In this document: one piece after another, positions 28,519 through 37,956 of the stretch
Layout of the letters: each line of letters opens with the position of its first letter
Numbering within the stretch: the first letter of the stretch is position 1
Assembly (NCBI RefSeq): GCF_003259175.1
Contig: NZ_QGOK01000033.1
Location: 1-44,893 of the forward strand
Direction: 5' to 3'
Length of the DNA: 44,893 nt
From: Marinomonas shanghaiensis
Lineage (GTDB): Bacteria > Pseudomonadota > Gammaproteobacteria > Pseudomonadales > Marinomonadaceae
The notes under the pieces: model-generated
The model's input: the letters and a program-made list of their open reading frames with translations, nothing else
The model's database searches: none
Told to the model about the DNA's origin: nothing
Program-made: the position numbers and the translations under genes

Positions 28519-29359
28519 TTTAAGTTTGATTCACATTGAGAATCTGAAAATTGGTTTGGAAGATGGCACAGAATTGGTCAAAGGCATTGATTTTTCGATG
28601 GGGCGTGAACGAGTTGCCCTTGTTGGAGAATCTGGCTCAGGAAAATCACTTACCGCACGTTCGTTAATGGGATTGCTGCCAGATTCTTTAAGCGTTCAGG
28701 CGGATCATTTTGAACTGCTTGGCGAAGCCGTCTTGCCTTATAATCAAAGACAATGGAATCAATTACGTGGCAAGCAAGTTGCTATGGTGCTGCAAGATCC
28801 TAAATACGCGTTGAATCCGACACAAAATATTGGCCGACAAGTGGCTGAGCCTTTGGTGCTACATCAGTCTTTATCGAAAAAAGTGCGAATCGAAAAAGTC
28901 GAGCATATGCTGGATGCCGTCGGTTTACCGAATCCAGCCCAACTACGCAAGATGTATCCCCATCAGTTGTCAGGCGGAATGGGGCAGCGAGTGATGTTAG
29001 CGATGGCTTTGATCAATGATCCGCAGTTTTTGATTGCTGATGAACCGACTTCAGCTCTAGATCATGCGGTGAGAGATCAGGTCTTAGAGTTAATTTCTTC
29101 CTTGGTTGAAGAGCGCAATATGGGTTTGTTATTGATTAGCCATGATTTGCAGCAAGTGGCAGATTATTGCGAGCGGGTATTGGTTATGTATCAAGGTCAG
29201 TTGATTGACCTGTTGGCGGCATCTGAATTATCCAACGCGTCACACCCGTATACAAAAACCTTGTGGTCATGTCGTCCGAATATTGAGAAACGAGGGGAAT
29301 CATTGCCTATCTTGGATCGGAAACAGATAGCCAGTTTAACCGAAGGAGTTGCTCGATGA
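28508..29359 (+). CDS. ABC ATPase (NikD/DppD type), system 1
   Basis: This 283-residue ATPase has Walker A GESGSGKS, Q-loop VLQDPKYALNPT, signature LSGGMGQRV, Walker B LIADEPTSALD and a switch His in ISHDL. The tail after HPYTKTLW is short, giving a length close to NikD rather than the longer DppD/OppD. ATG 28508 overlaps the permease stop by 11 bases; longer upstream in-frame starts lie inside the permease gene. It works as a heterodimer with the next ATPase. Confidence 0.92.
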   Translation: MTNDLSLIHIENLKIGLEDGTELVKGIDFSMGRERVALVGESGSGKSLTARSLMGLLPDSLSVQADHFELLGEAVLPYNQRQWNQLRGKQVAMVLQDPKYALNPTQNIGRQVAEPLVLHQSLSKKVRIEKVEHMLDAVGLPNPAQLRKMYPHQLSGGMGQRVMLAMALINDPQFLIADEPTSALDHAVRDQVLELISSLVEERNMGLLLISHDLQQVADYCERVLVMYQGQLIDLLAASELSNASHPYTKTLWSCRPNIEKRGESLPILDRKQIASLTEGVAR

Positions 29360-30042
29360 ACTTGATCGAATTAAATGACGTCAGTATCAGTCATGTTCAA
29401 GGCTCGGAGCGTAATACCGTTGTTCATAATGTCAATTTGACGGTTAAAGCGGGCGAGTGCTTTGGTTTGGTTGGCCCTTCTGGATGTGGTAAGTCGACTT
29501 TGCTTTGGGTTTTGGCTGGGTTAAATCCGCATTGGAGCGGTAGTATAAATATGTTGGGTCAGCCATTGAGTGCTGGCAAGGTGTTCACTGGTGACTTGCG
29601 TCGTCGTGTGCAAATGGTATTTCAAGATCCTTATGCTTCTTTGCACCCTAAGCATCGTCTGCGTCGTGCTTTGTCAGAACCTTTGAGGTTGCTGGGTTAT
29701 CAAGACATTGATGATCGTTTGAGTGAAGGTTTTAAGCAGGTTGGATTGGCTGAGAATATGATTGATCGGTATCCCCATCAATTGTCTGGTGGCCAGCGTC
29801 AGCGAGTGGCGATTATTCGTGCCTTGTTGCTGGAGCCAAAGCTTTTACTATTGGATGAACCCACGTCAGCCTTGGATATGTCTGTGCAGGCGGAAATTCT
29901 GAATTTATTAAATGATTTAAAAGCCAAGCGAGATTTAACCATGGTGATGGTCAGCCATGATCCTGATGTAGTGGATTACATGTGTGACCATGCGGTTACA
30001 ATGAAAGCAGGTCGGATTGATCAAGAAAAGTTCTACAGCTAG
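29356..30042 (+). CDS. ABC ATPase (NikE/DppF type), system 1
   Basis: This 228-residue ATPase has Walker A GPSGCGKST, Q-loop VFQDPYASLHPKH, signature LSGGQRQRV, Walker B LLLDEPTSALD and VSHD. VFQDPYxSLHP is diagnostic for the DppF/NikE partner. It ends soon after the H-loop and lacks the C-terminal oligopeptide-transporter extension, so it is shorter than the counterpart at 34306-35088. The ATGA overlap with the preceding ATPase gives strict coupling. A terminator follows. Confidence 0.91.
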   Translation: MNLIELNDVSISHVQGSERNTVVHNVNLTVKAGECFGLVGPSGCGKSTLLWVLAGLNPHWSGSINMLGQPLSAGKVFTGDLRRRVQMVFQDPYASLHPKHRLRRALSEPLRLLGYQDIDDRLSEGFKQVGLAENMIDRYPHQLSGGQRQRVAIIRALLLEPKLLLLDEPTSALDMSVQAEILNLLNDLKAKRDLTMVMVSHDPDVVDYMCDHAVTMKAGRIDQEKFYS

Positions 30043-30060
30043 CGGTGTTTGTTTAGAGTC

Positions 30061-30097
30061 AACACCCTTTAGACAGACATAGCTAAAGGGTGTTTTT
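30061..30097 (+). terminator. Terminator of ABC system 1
   Basis: A perfect 12-bp stem (30061-30072 with 30083-30094) has a 10-base loop and runs into TTTTT. It lies 18 bases after the last ATPase gene, in the convergent gap with the siderophore operon. Confidence 0.85.
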
Positions 30098-30128
30098 AAG
30101 TTACTGTTCGCCTCAAGGAAATCAAAAA

Positions 30129-30965
30129 TTAATTTCTAACGCGTTTCATATTAATAAGAATAGGGCTGCCAGTCATTGGATCTGGAATTAGGTCGCACTC
30201 TACCCCGTATAATTCTCGTACCAGTTCTTTTGTCATTACTTCTTTTGGGCTACCTTGAGTGATGATCTCACCTTTTTTCATGGCAATAATATGATCTGAA
30301 TATCGGCAAGCGCTGGGTAGATCATGAACGACCATGGCGAGGGTTTTTCCTTGCCTAGACAAATGTCGTATCAGCTCAAACACTTCAATTTGATGGCCTA
30401 AATCGAGGGCCGAGGTTGGCTCATCCAACAAGAGCAAAGGGGTTTCTTGGGCAATTGACATGGCAATCCAAGCGCGTTGGCGTTGTCCACCGGATAAAGT
30501 ATCAAGTAATCTATCTTTAAGCCCTTCTAAATCAGCGGCATTTAGGGCGTAATTAATGGCTTGTTGATCATCCATTGCCCATTGTTTTAGCAGGCTTTGG
30601 TGAGGGTGGCGGCCAAAACGAATCAGCTCTTCGATAGTAATGCCATCAGGTGCAAGGGTGTCTTGTGGTAAGAGTGCAAGGCGTCTAGCGACCTCTTTAG
30701 AAGGCAAGGCATGAATGTCTTTGCCGTCAAGTAATACCACCCCCGCACTGGGTGAATGAACGCGAGATAAGCCATTTAATAATGTGGATTTGCCGCAGCC
30801 ATTTGGTCCTACAATGGCGGTTACCTTGCCTTCTGGTAACGACACGTTGAGATTTTCAATGATGCTGGTTTTACCATGTTTTAAAGTAAGTTGTTCAGCA
30901 CCAAGCCGAGTCAATGAAGTGGTTTCGTGTATGTGTTTTGGGTGTTTTAAAGACGTGGCTGTCAT
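30129..30965 (-). CDS. Iron-siderophore ABC ATPase (FecE/FhuC type)
   Basis: This 278-residue ATPase energises ferric-siderophore import. It has Walker A GPNGCGKST, signature LSGGQRQRAWIAMSIAQ, Walker B LLLLDEPTSALDLGHQ and switch HDL. The phrase RLALLPQDTLAPDGITIEELI is typical of the FecE/FhuC/FepC group. ATG 30965 is chosen because it overlaps the upstream permease stop as ATGA, with AAGGA before it; a start at 31001 would lie within the permease. It is last in a four-gene minus-strand operon. Confidence 0.92.
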   Translation of the reverse strand: MTATSLKHPKHIHETTSLTRLGAEQLTLKHGKTSIIENLNVSLPEGKVTAIVGPNGCGKSTLLNGLSRVHSPSAGVVLLDGKDIHALPSKEVARRLALLPQDTLAPDGITIEELIRFGRHPHQSLLKQWAMDDQQAINYALNAADLEGLKDRLLDTLSGGQRQRAWIAMSIAQETPLLLLDEPTSALDLGHQIEVFELIRHLSRQGKTLAMVVHDLPSACRYSDHIIAMKKGEIITQGSPKEVMTKELVRELYGVECDLIPDPMTGSPILINMKRVRN

Positions 30966-32047
30966 AGAGAAGTCCTTGAAGTCCGTCGTACCAGTATCCA
31001 AATTAAGTAAGGACCACCGACGACGGCAGTAACAATACCCACCGGTAATTCAATGGGGGATAAAACAGTGCGCCCAAACAAGTCGGCTAGCGTCATCACC
31101 AACGCACCAGTAAGGGCTGAACTCACGAGTGGGATACCACGATAGCGCGCCAGAACTCTCGCGATTTCTGGGCCAACTAAAGCGACCAAGCCGACAGGTC
31201 CTGCGACAGCAACCGCCAATCCCGTTAGCGTAACACATAAGATCAAAGCCAATATTCTGATGTGCTTTATGTTCGCACCCAACCCTGTAATTACCGGATC
31301 AGAAAAAGGCATTAAGGCGAACTGAGTTGAAAATAGCAGGCAAGCGATAAGACAAAGTGCGATACCCGCCCCCAAAAGATTCACCATGAAGGGGTCACGA
31401 GCACTGAGGCTGCCAACGGTCCAAGGGTAGGCGCTGTTTGCCACATCGATACTGACTTGGCTTAAAAGCAATTGTGTTACCGCGCCAGCAATCGCACCAA
31501 TACCAATACCTGCAACAATGAAGCGATAACCGCGTGTGCCACTTCCTCCCGCTAAACCAAATGCCAAGGCAGTGGCGGTTGCTGCACCCGCTAGCGCCAT
31601 AACAGAAGGCGCAAGAGAGATGCCCATGCCAACCACGGAAGAGACCGCGAACGCCATCGCTGCGTTATCGATACCTATGATGCCTGGTGTCGCGAGTCGA
31701 TTACGAGCCATGGTTTGCATTAAGCATCCTGCCAAACTAAACGCGGCCCCTGTAAAGAGCGCCGCCAGTAGGCGTGGCAAGCGTAAATCTTGCACAATGA
31801 ACTGGCTCATGGCGTCACCGTGACCCAATAACACCGCGATGACATTTTTTGGCGATATTGGCATGGTACCAATGGCAAGAGTGGCAATACACGCGCACGA
31901 CAATAAAATCAGCAAACCAATATTTCGGATAATGGCGTGTTTTTCAATCAGAATCGTCATATGACGACCTAGAGACAGCAGGTAGTGCCCGCTTGGCGCT
32001 GACACAGTGTCTGCTGGGTGAGTAATAGAAAGACTTTGATTTATCAT
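30962..32047 (-). CDS. Iron-siderophore ABC permease (FecCD family), second subunit
   Basis: This 361-residue permease has about nine or ten hydrophobic helices. FecCD landmarks are LRLPRLLAALFTGAAFSLAGCLMQ and, near the end, AVAGPVGLVALVGPEIAR and ELPVGIVTAVVGGPYLIWIL. The usual NPLAxPxxLG segment is altered to NRLATPGIIG. ATG 32047 overlaps the upstream permease stop as ATGA; the longer frame to 32206 runs inside the neighbour. It has a hydrophilic N-terminal tail of about 30 residues. It likely pairs with the next gene. Confidence 0.91.
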   Translation of the reverse strand: MINQSLSITHPADTVSAPSGHYLLSLGRHMTILIEKHAIIRNIGLLILLSCACIATLAIGTMPISPKNVIAVLLGHGDAMSQFIVQDLRLPRLLAALFTGAAFSLAGCLMQTMARNRLATPGIIGIDNAAMAFAVSSVVGMGISLAPSVMALAGAATATALAFGLAGGSGTRGYRFIVAGIGIGAIAGAVTQLLLSQVSIDVANSAYPWTVGSLSARDPFMVNLLGAGIALCLIACLLFSTQFALMPFSDPVITGLGANIKHIRILALILCVTLTGLAVAVAGPVGLVALVGPEIARVLARYRGIPLVSSALTGALVMTLADLFGRTVLSPIELPVGIVTAVVGGPYLIWILVRRTSRTSL

Positions 32048-33063
32048 AAAGTAGGCATTCTTCGAGATCGCACAATCAATAAAAGTACTGGCGCACCAAT
32101 AATAGCGGTTAGAACGCCCAAAGGCATTTCCGCAGGCTGAGCCACAAGGCGGGAAACAATGTCTGCAGCAATCACAATGATGGGACCGAGAGGCAAACAT
32201 AACCACAAGGTACGACGAATATCTGGTCCGACCAACGCACGAGCGGCGAAGGGAACCACTAGACCAATAAATGCCACTGGCCCTGCGATGGCGGTAGCAC
32301 CGCCCACTAATAACGCAACGGCCACAATGACCACAGCACGAATTCGTTTGGGTTTATGGCCAAGACCAATGGCAACGCGTTCCCCTAGCGCTAAGGAAGC
32401 TAATGGTTTAGCAACGTATAGAATACAGAGTGCAGCCATTAGCATAGAGGGTAGTACAGAGAGTAATGTCTGGATATCTCGTCCTGCCACACTGCCTGTC
32501 ACCCAAAAACGAATTTCATCGGCGGCTCTTTGATCAAACAAGAGTATCAAAGAGGTGATGGCAAATAATAAGCTCGACAAAGCGGCCCCCGCGAGCACCA
32601 AACGAATAGGATCATTTTGCTGCCCTTGCATTCGGGCCACCCCGAGCACGCATAGACAACCCAACAAGGCGCCAAATTGTGCGACACCAACGGTCAGAGT
32701 GGCCGTGCTCGCCCCAAGCACTAATGTCAGTGCGACAGCAAATGAGCTTCCAGCACTGACGCCGAGCAAACCGGGCTCTGCCAAAGGGTTGCGTGCGACA
32801 GATTGCATCATGGCGCCAGCAATGCCCAATGTTAGGCCAACAAATACACCAACGAGAGTACGAGTAGTGCGCAAATGAAAGACAGTGAATTGATCGTCCA
32901 ATGAACCATTACCTAATAATGTTTGAAAGGACGCTTGCGGACTTAAGCCTCCCGCACCAAGCAACAAACTACAAAAACAGCAAAGTGCCAGCACCAAAAG
33001 TGCTGACACAAAAACGCGAAACAGTGGTCGTTGTGATGGAGGCGTTTGAAACCAACTGATCAT
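32044..33063 (-). CDS. Iron-siderophore ABC permease (FecCD family), first subunit
   Basis: This 339-residue permease is a regular FecCD member: LRTTRTLVGVFVGLTLGIAGAMMQ, then ARNPLAEPGLLGVSAGSSF. The C-terminal AIAGPVAFIGLVVPFAAR and EMPLGVLTAIIGAPVLLLIV follow. It starts five bases after the binding-protein stop and overlaps the second permease by four bases. Two different permease subunits imply a heterodimer as in FecCD or FepDG. Confidence 0.92.
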   Translation of the reverse strand: MISWFQTPPSQRPLFRVFVSALLVLALCCFCSLLLGAGGLSPQASFQTLLGNGSLDDQFTVFHLRTTRTLVGVFVGLTLGIAGAMMQSVARNPLAEPGLLGVSAGSSFAVALTLVLGASTATLTVGVAQFGALLGCLCVLGVARMQGQQNDPIRLVLAGAALSSLLFAITSLILLFDQRAADEIRFWVTGSVAGRDIQTLLSVLPSMLMAALCILYVAKPLASLALGERVAIGLGHKPKRIRAVVIVAVALLVGGATAIAGPVAFIGLVVPFAARALVGPDIRRTLWLCLPLGPIIVIAADIVSRLVAQPAEMPLGVLTAIIGAPVLLLIVRSRRMPTL

Positions 33064-33068
33064 CGGAT

Positions 33069-34010
33069 TTATTGAATCTTATTATCGATAATGGCTTCAA
33101 TGTCATCCAAGATTGCATGTGCGGCCAGTGGACCTGCAGCACTTGTCCATAGTTGACCATTTACTGTGATGACTTTATCGTCTTTTACGACATTCAGGCG
33201 AGAGAAAGAAGGCGATGTTTTAGCGGCTTCTAATGCGTCTTTGCCTTCCGTATTTAGCGTGGCTAAAAACAGCCAGTCACTGTCGACTTTAGATAAATTT
33301 TCTAGGCTGAGCGGGCTGCTGTGAGGGCGGCCTTCTTTGATAACATCCGCATCATTAATGATGAAGCCAGTAGCGGCTAGGACATCTGTCGAGAAGATTT
33401 GTGATGACATAACAATAGGGCCTTGAGGCATCCAACGTGCTAAGGTAGCTGAACGTTTGTCTTCTGGTAAGATCGTAGTAATACGGTCTTTTAATGTGTT
33501 TTCACGCTCTTTTATGTCGTTTAGTATGATGTCCATTTCTTGGCTTTTGTTGAGTGCTTGCGCGTAGACTTTTGCAATACTAATCCAGCTGTCTGACACC
33601 ATTCCAGGAGAAAGCGGGACGATAGTCGGCGCAATTTTCGATAAAATATTGTATTGGTCCTGCGGCAAGCTTGCAGACGCTAAAATAAGATCAGGGCGCT
33701 GTGCTGCAATGGCTTCAAGGTTGTTTTGACGTGAAGTACCGACCATATTCACCCCCTTTGCACGTTCTTGGATGTATTCTGCTACGGAATCTCCACCACG
33801 TGTCGCAACAGCCCCTAAAGGCTGAATGCCAAGAGCAATGGCACTGTCTAGAGCGTCTTCAGATAGTGCCACAATGCGACTTACATTATCGTTTACTTTT
33901 ACTTCGCCATATTTCGTTGTAACACTATGATCCTTGGCAAAAGCGCCGAAAGAAGCGGTAACACAGGCACAAAGCAAGATTTTCTTAAAAGAAGGTTGGT
34001 TAAGCAACAT
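33069..34010 (-). CDS. Iron-siderophore periplasmic binding protein
   Basis: This 313-residue TroA/FhuD-superfamily binding protein captures ferric siderophores in the periplasm. The start is ATG 34010, with AAAGGAA upstream; the frame open to 34079 lacks a ribosome site. The signal peptide ends GAFA before KDHS, and no convincing lipobox is present. Family features are VSRIVALSEDALDSAIALGIQPLG, NLEAIAAQRPDLILAS near the first lobe, and LSLENLSKVDSDWLFL in the second. No TonB receptor or siderophore synthesis gene is present in the window, so the ligand is open. Confidence 0.9.
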   Translation of the reverse strand: MLLNQPSFKKILLCACVTASFGAFAKDHSVTTKYGEVKVNDNVSRIVALSEDALDSAIALGIQPLGAVATRGGDSVAEYIQERAKGVNMVGTSRQNNLEAIAAQRPDLILASASLPQDQYNILSKIAPTIVPLSPGMVSDSWISIAKVYAQALNKSQEMDIILNDIKERENTLKDRITTILPEDKRSATLARWMPQGPIVMSSQIFSTDVLAATGFIINDADVIKEGRPHSSPLSLENLSKVDSDWLFLATLNTEGKDALEAAKTSPSFSRLNVVKDDKVITVNGQLWTSAAGPLAAHAILDDIEAIIDNKIQ

Positions 34011-34246
34011 AATGATTCCTTTGAATTGAATATCTACAGCGACGTATTTACTAGAATGCTTTGGAAAAGGATAAGGCACCCTAAGGACGTTAGTAGGCGA
34101 ATAAACGGTGCTAATGATAACGCTTCTTATTAAAATTGGTAATAGAAGGGGGCAATAAAATAGAACGGAATCTGCAACATCGTGTTTTACGATGTGAGTT
34201 TTTATGCTCTATTGTAGGAAAACGTCCATAACACTATTAATAAAGT
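34011..34246 (-). promoter_or_regulatory. Control region of the siderophore operon with a Fur-like site
   Basis: The gap before the binding-protein gene holds a Fur-like 19-mer at 34110-34128 (13 of 19 bases match the consensus, including TAATGATAA), about 100 bases before the ATG. A 7-bp hairpin, ACATCGT / ACGATGT, lies at 34177-34195 followed by a short T-run on plus. No gene is seen on the plus strand that it would end. Confidence 0.4.
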
Positions 34247-34276
34247 AAAAAGCGTTCCGTTTAGAGCGAACGCTTT
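34247..34276 (-). terminator. Terminator of ABC system 2
   Basis: On the minus strand a perfect 9-bp stem AAAGCGTTC / GAACGCTTT (34276-34268 with 34257-34249), with a 10-base loop, runs into TTTTT-rich DNA. It lies 30 bases after the last ATPase gene of system 2. Confidence 0.8.
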
Positions 34277-34305
34277 CGAAATATTCATAATGTTGAAGCA
34301 TCTCA

Positions 34306-35088
34306 CTAATTTGCGAAAGAAGTTGTGTCATTCAGCCTTGCTTCTGTGTGATAGCAACAATCCAAAAGCATTTTTGTATAAGGTTCTGATGCACCATGAT
34401 TCGCGAGGTCACTGGATGAAATGGTTTCGACAATGTGTCCATTTTGCATGACGGCCACACGATCACACAGATAAGTGACGACCCCAAGATCATGAGTCAC
34501 CATCAAATAGGTTAGCCCCTCTTTTTCTTTTAACTCTTTTAGTAGATTAAGAATTTCTGCCTGTACAGAAACATCCAGTGCCGACGTTGGTTCGTCTAAG
34601 AGTAAAATTTGGGGTTCAAGTATTAAGGCTCTGGCAATCGCAACGCGTTGGCGTTGACCACCAGACAATTGGTGCGGTGAGCGATAACGAAAGCTGTCAT
34701 CTAATCCTACCTTTTTGAGTATGCTACTGATGCGTTGGTCTTTATTGTCCATCTTGTGGATCTTTAACGGTTCCGCAAGCGCTGTTTCAATGCTGTGTCT
34801 TGGATGCAACGAACCATACGGATCTTGAAAAACCATTTGCATATCGATGCAGCGTTTTTTGTCGAGCTTATGCTGCAGAGAATTGCCATTAACGGAAAGC
34901 TGCCCTGACCAATGATGATATTGTCCTGCTAGACAGCGCAAAACGGTGGTTTTGCCTGAACCAGATTCCCCCACTAAGCCAAAAGATTCACCGGCTTTAA
35001 CCTGAATATTGACATCATGTAATATTTTGCTTTCGTTTGAGCCTGAGCCAAAAGATAAATTGAGTCCTTCGATGTTAATCATGTTCAT
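34306..35088 (-). CDS. ABC ATPase (NikE/DppF type), system 2
   Basis: This 260-residue ATPase has Walker A GESGSGKTT, Q-loop VFQDPYGSLHPRH, signature LSGGQRQRV, Walker B LLLDEPTSALD and THDLG. ATG 35088 has GGAG five bases upstream. It is last in the operon, nine bases after its partner ATPase. It is clearly paralogous to the gene at 29356-30042 but about 30 residues longer at the C-terminus. Confidence 0.92.
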   Translation of the reverse strand: MNMINIEGLNLSFGSGSNESKILHDVNIQVKAGESFGLVGESGSGKTTVLRCLAGQYHHWSGQLSVNGNSLQHKLDKKRCIDMQMVFQDPYGSLHPRHSIETALAEPLKIHKMDNKDQRISSILKKVGLDDSFRYRSPHQLSGGQRQRVAIARALILEPQILLLDEPTSALDVSVQAEILNLLKELKEKEGLTYLMVTHDLGVVTYLCDRVAVMQNGHIVETISSSDLANHGASEPYTKMLLDCCYHTEARLNDTTSFAN

Positions 35089-35097
35089 AAATACTCC

Positions 35098-35937
35098 TCA
35101 ATTGTATAACCAGCTAGGGTCTCGTTCTAAAGTAGGTAGGCGGTGTCGTATATCGCCGATTCTTGGTGGCGCCTTGAGCAAACCTTGTGTGTATGGATGG
35201 TGAGCATTTTCCAGCTCACTGGCTTTGATGGATTCCACCACGCGACCAGCGTACATTACGAGTACACGATCACAGTAATTGCGCACCAAATCTAAGTCGT
35301 GACTGATAAAAATGAGTCCGATGTTGCTTTCATTAATTAGCTCGTCCAATAGATTCAGCACTTGGCGTTGCACAGATACATCAAGAGCAGAAGTGGGCTC
35401 GTCTGCAATAATGATTTCTGGCTCGGGAATCAGCATCATGGCAATCATCACCCTCTGTCCCATGCCGCCCGATACCTCATGAGGATAAAGTGAATAAACG
35501 CGTTTGGGATCACGAATTTGAACTTTCTCAAGCATGACCAAGGCTTTTTCTTGCGCGATTTTTTTGCTCACCTTGTAATGAGCAAGATACGCTTCGGCAA
35601 TTTGGTCACCGACTTTCATAACGGGATTAAGTGAGTATTTGGGGTCTTGCATAATCATAGAGATACGACGACCACGAATATCACGCATGGTTTTTTCGCT
35701 GGCTTTTAACAAATCAATATCACCAAAGAGCAGTTTTTCGGCTTCCACGGTGGCGTTTTTTGGGTGTAGTTTTAATAAGCTACGTCCTACCGTGGACTTA
35801 CCTGAGCCAGATTCTCCAACAATGGCGAGTTTTTCTTGCCCAAGAGAAAAAGACACGTCGCGTACTGCGTTTACTTGGTTTCCTTCATGTGAAAAGCTAA
35901 TTTGAAGGTTTTTGACTTCTAACTTTGTATTTTGCAT
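35098..35937 (-). CDS. ABC ATPase (NikD/DppD type), system 2
   Basis: This 279-residue ATPase has Walker A GESGSGKST, Q-loop IMQDPKYSLNPV, signature VSGGMGQRV, Walker B IIADEPTSALD and ISHDLD. ATG 35937 is chosen because of AAAGG upstream and a normal N-terminus; the frame opens at 35991 inside the permease gene. QDPKYSLNP and GGMGQRV are shared with the ATPase at 28508-29359, supporting common descent. Confidence 0.92.
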   Translation of the reverse strand: MQNTKLEVKNLQISFSHEGNQVNAVRDVSFSLGQEKLAIVGESGSGKSTVGRSLLKLHPKNATVEAEKLLFGDIDLLKASEKTMRDIRGRRISMIMQDPKYSLNPVMKVGDQIAEAYLAHYKVSKKIAQEKALVMLEKVQIRDPKRVYSLYPHEVSGGMGQRVMIAMMLIPEPEIIIADEPTSALDVSVQRQVLNLLDELINESNIGLIFISHDLDLVRNYCDRVLVMYAGRVVESIKASELENAHHPYTQGLLKAPPRIGDIRHRLPTLERDPSWLYN

Positions 35938-35950
35938 AAAAATCACACCT

Positions 35951-36853
35951 TTAATTTCTAGGATCGAGTAGGTCGCGTAGACCATCACCAAGTAAGTTGA
36001 ACGCTAGACTGACCAGCATAATTGCGGCACCCGGAGCAGCGACGAGCCACCAGTGTTCTAACATGTAACTGCGGCCGGTAGAGATCATAGCTCCCCATTC
36101 GGGAAGGGGGGCTTGAGCGCCTAATCCTAAGAAGCCTAATCCTGCTGCGGTCAAAATAATTCCCGCCATGTTCATAGTAAGTCGCACAATAACGGAGGAC
36201 AGACACATTGGAACAATATGGCGGAAGATGATGCGAGTAGAGGATGCACCTTGTAACTGGACCGCTACAATGTAATCCGCTTTGCGCAATTGCAGGGTTT
36301 CTGCACGAGCCAAGCGAGCGATTGGTGGCCAACTAGTCAATGCAATCGCAATGACGGCATGCTCTAAGCCAGGTCCTAACGCAGCGACAAAAGCAAGTGC
36401 AAGTACTAACCCTGGAAAAGAAATAAAAATATCGGTAATGCGCATGAATATGGTGTCGATTACACCACCAAAGTAACCAGAAATGGTGCCAATGGCTAAG
36501 CCAATTGGACCGACAATTACGGTGACTAAGGTAATGATGTATAAGGTGATACGAGAACCATAAACCAAGCGACTAAAGATATCGCGACCGAATTCATCGG
36601 TACCAAACCAATGTTCAGAACTAGGCGGCTGTAAACTATTGCTAAGCTCCTGAGCCAAAGGGTTATGGGTGGCAATCCATGGAGCGAACATGGCCACAAT
36701 AAGCAGTAACATCACGACAAAAAGTCCTGCAGCCGTCAAAGGATTACGTATGATTCTTTTACTGCCATGGACGAGCATTTGCAATAACATCACCATGCCA
36801 GCACTGGCGGATTTTGAGGTGGCGGATGACGCCATCGTAGAGTTTGTCATCAT
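35951..36853 (-). CDS. ABC permease (DppC/NikC type), system 2
   Basis: This 300-residue permease has the HWFGTDEFGRDIFSR motif, an EAA loop (YIVAVQLQGASSTRII) and the C-terminal GDGLRDLLDPR. A Ser/Ala-rich N-terminal tail of about 20 residues precedes the first helix. The start overlaps the upstream permease stop as ATGA. It parallels the system-1 permease at 27646-28518. Confidence 0.92.
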   Translation of the reverse strand: MMTNSTMASSATSKSASAGMVMLLQMLVHGSKRIIRNPLTAAGLFVVMLLLIVAMFAPWIATHNPLAQELSNSLQPPSSEHWFGTDEFGRDIFSRLVYGSRITLYIITLVTVIVGPIGLAIGTISGYFGGVIDTIFMRITDIFISFPGLVLALAFVAALGPGLEHAVIAIALTSWPPIARLARAETLQLRKADYIVAVQLQGASSTRIIFRHIVPMCLSSVIVRLTMNMAGIILTAAGLGFLGLGAQAPLPEWGAMISTGRSYMLEHWWLVAAPGAAIMLVSLAFNLLGDGLRDLLDPRN

Positions 36854-37884
36854 TTTCTTGTCCTTGGATCGAATACTTGATAAAGCAAATCTGTCAGCAA
36901 GTTCATTGAAATAAAGATTAGACCAATGAGCAAAACAGAGGCGACGACGGCATTCATATCACCAAGCAAAAGGCTGCTGGTGAGGTATTGCCCAAATCCT
37001 GGCCAAGCAAAGACAGTCTCAATTAACACCGCACCTTCCAGCAGCGAACCATAGGAGAGGGTGATAATAGTGAGTAATTGCACAAGAATATTACGAAATG
37101 CATGGCGCCAAATGACAACATGCTTAGGCAAGCCTTTTACTTGAGCCGTTAAAATGTATTCTTGAGAAAGTTGTTCCAACATGAAACTGCGTGTCATACG
37201 AGTAATAAACGACACGGCGTTTAAACCCAATATAAAGGCAGGCAAAATAATGTGTTTGACAGCACTTTGAAAAACGTCCCAATCTTTTGCGAGAGCAGAA
37301 TCTATTAGCAACATCCCTGTTACTGGATCAACAAAACCATCGTAGGCTAGGTCAACACGACCTGATCCGCCAACGACATTGAGCCAAGCATAAAAGATAA
37401 TTAGGCCTATCATGCCAACCCAGAACACGGGCGTGGAATAACCAAATAAGCTGATTACACGAATGATATGATCGATAACTCGTCCTTTATTGACCGCTGC
37501 GTAAACGCCTAAAGGAATACCAATAACAATGCCAAAGATAATGGCCACAGTGGCAAGTTCTAAGGTCGCTGGAAAGACGCGTGCAATATCTTCTATTACA
37601 GGGCGTCCGGTGAGTAAGGCATTACCAAAGTCACCATGAGCAAGGTCATTTATGTAATAGAGATATTGCACGTAGATGGGCTTATCGAGCCCCATCTCTT
37701 GATAAACTTGCTCGTATGTTGAATTATCGGCGTCCGGGCCAATAACCGATAGAACGGGGTCAATGGGCATAACCCGACCAATAAAAAACGTCAGCGCAAG
37801 CAGGCCTAGTAACGTGATGGCAACAGAGCTAAGGCCACCAAAGAAACTTTTCACCTTTGGTCTAAATAATTGAAAAGTAAACAC
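36850..37884 (-). CDS. ABC permease (DppB/NikB type), system 2
   Basis: This permease is about 344 residues, with helices, the EAA loop YILTAQVKGLPKHVVIWRH and the C-terminal LEGAVLIETVFAWPGFGQYL motif. GTG 37884 is preferred because GGAG lies 7 bases upstream; the alternative ATG 37947 would add 21 residues but lacks a ribosome site. It starts 72 bases after the binding-protein stop if the GTG is right. Its sequence mirrors the system-1 permease (26591-27649). Confidence 0.88.
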   Translation of the reverse strand: MFTFQLFRPKVKSFFGGLSSVAITLLGLLALTFFIGRVMPIDPVLSVIGPDADNSTYEQVYQEMGLDKPIYVQYLYYINDLAHGDFGNALLTGRPVIEDIARVFPATLELATVAIIFGIVIGIPLGVYAAVNKGRVIDHIIRVISLFGYSTPVFWVGMIGLIIFYAWLNVVGGSGRVDLAYDGFVDPVTGMLLIDSALAKDWDVFQSAVKHIILPAFILGLNAVSFITRMTRSFMLEQLSQEYILTAQVKGLPKHVVIWRHAFRNILVQLLTIITLSYGSLLEGAVLIETVFAWPGFGQYLTSSLLLGDMNAVVASVLLIGLIFISMNLLTDLLYQVFDPRTRK

Positions 37885-37956
37885 AATAAGTCTCCAGAAT
37901 AGTGGGAAGACCACGGCGCAAAATGAGCCAGTGGTCGACGCAAACATAAAATTGCT

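Noticed and set aside
32159..32878. Two plus-strand open frames of 124 and 107 residues opposite the FecCD permease
   Set aside because: They are rich in Thr, Ala, Pro and Asn, as expected for antisense of a hydrophobic permease, and have no ribosome sites. The permease is clear.
34177..34205. Hairpin ACATCGT / ACGATGT with following T residues as a plus-strand terminator
   Set aside because: No plus-strand gene lies upstream, and on minus there is no T-run. It was kept only as a note in the siderophore control region.
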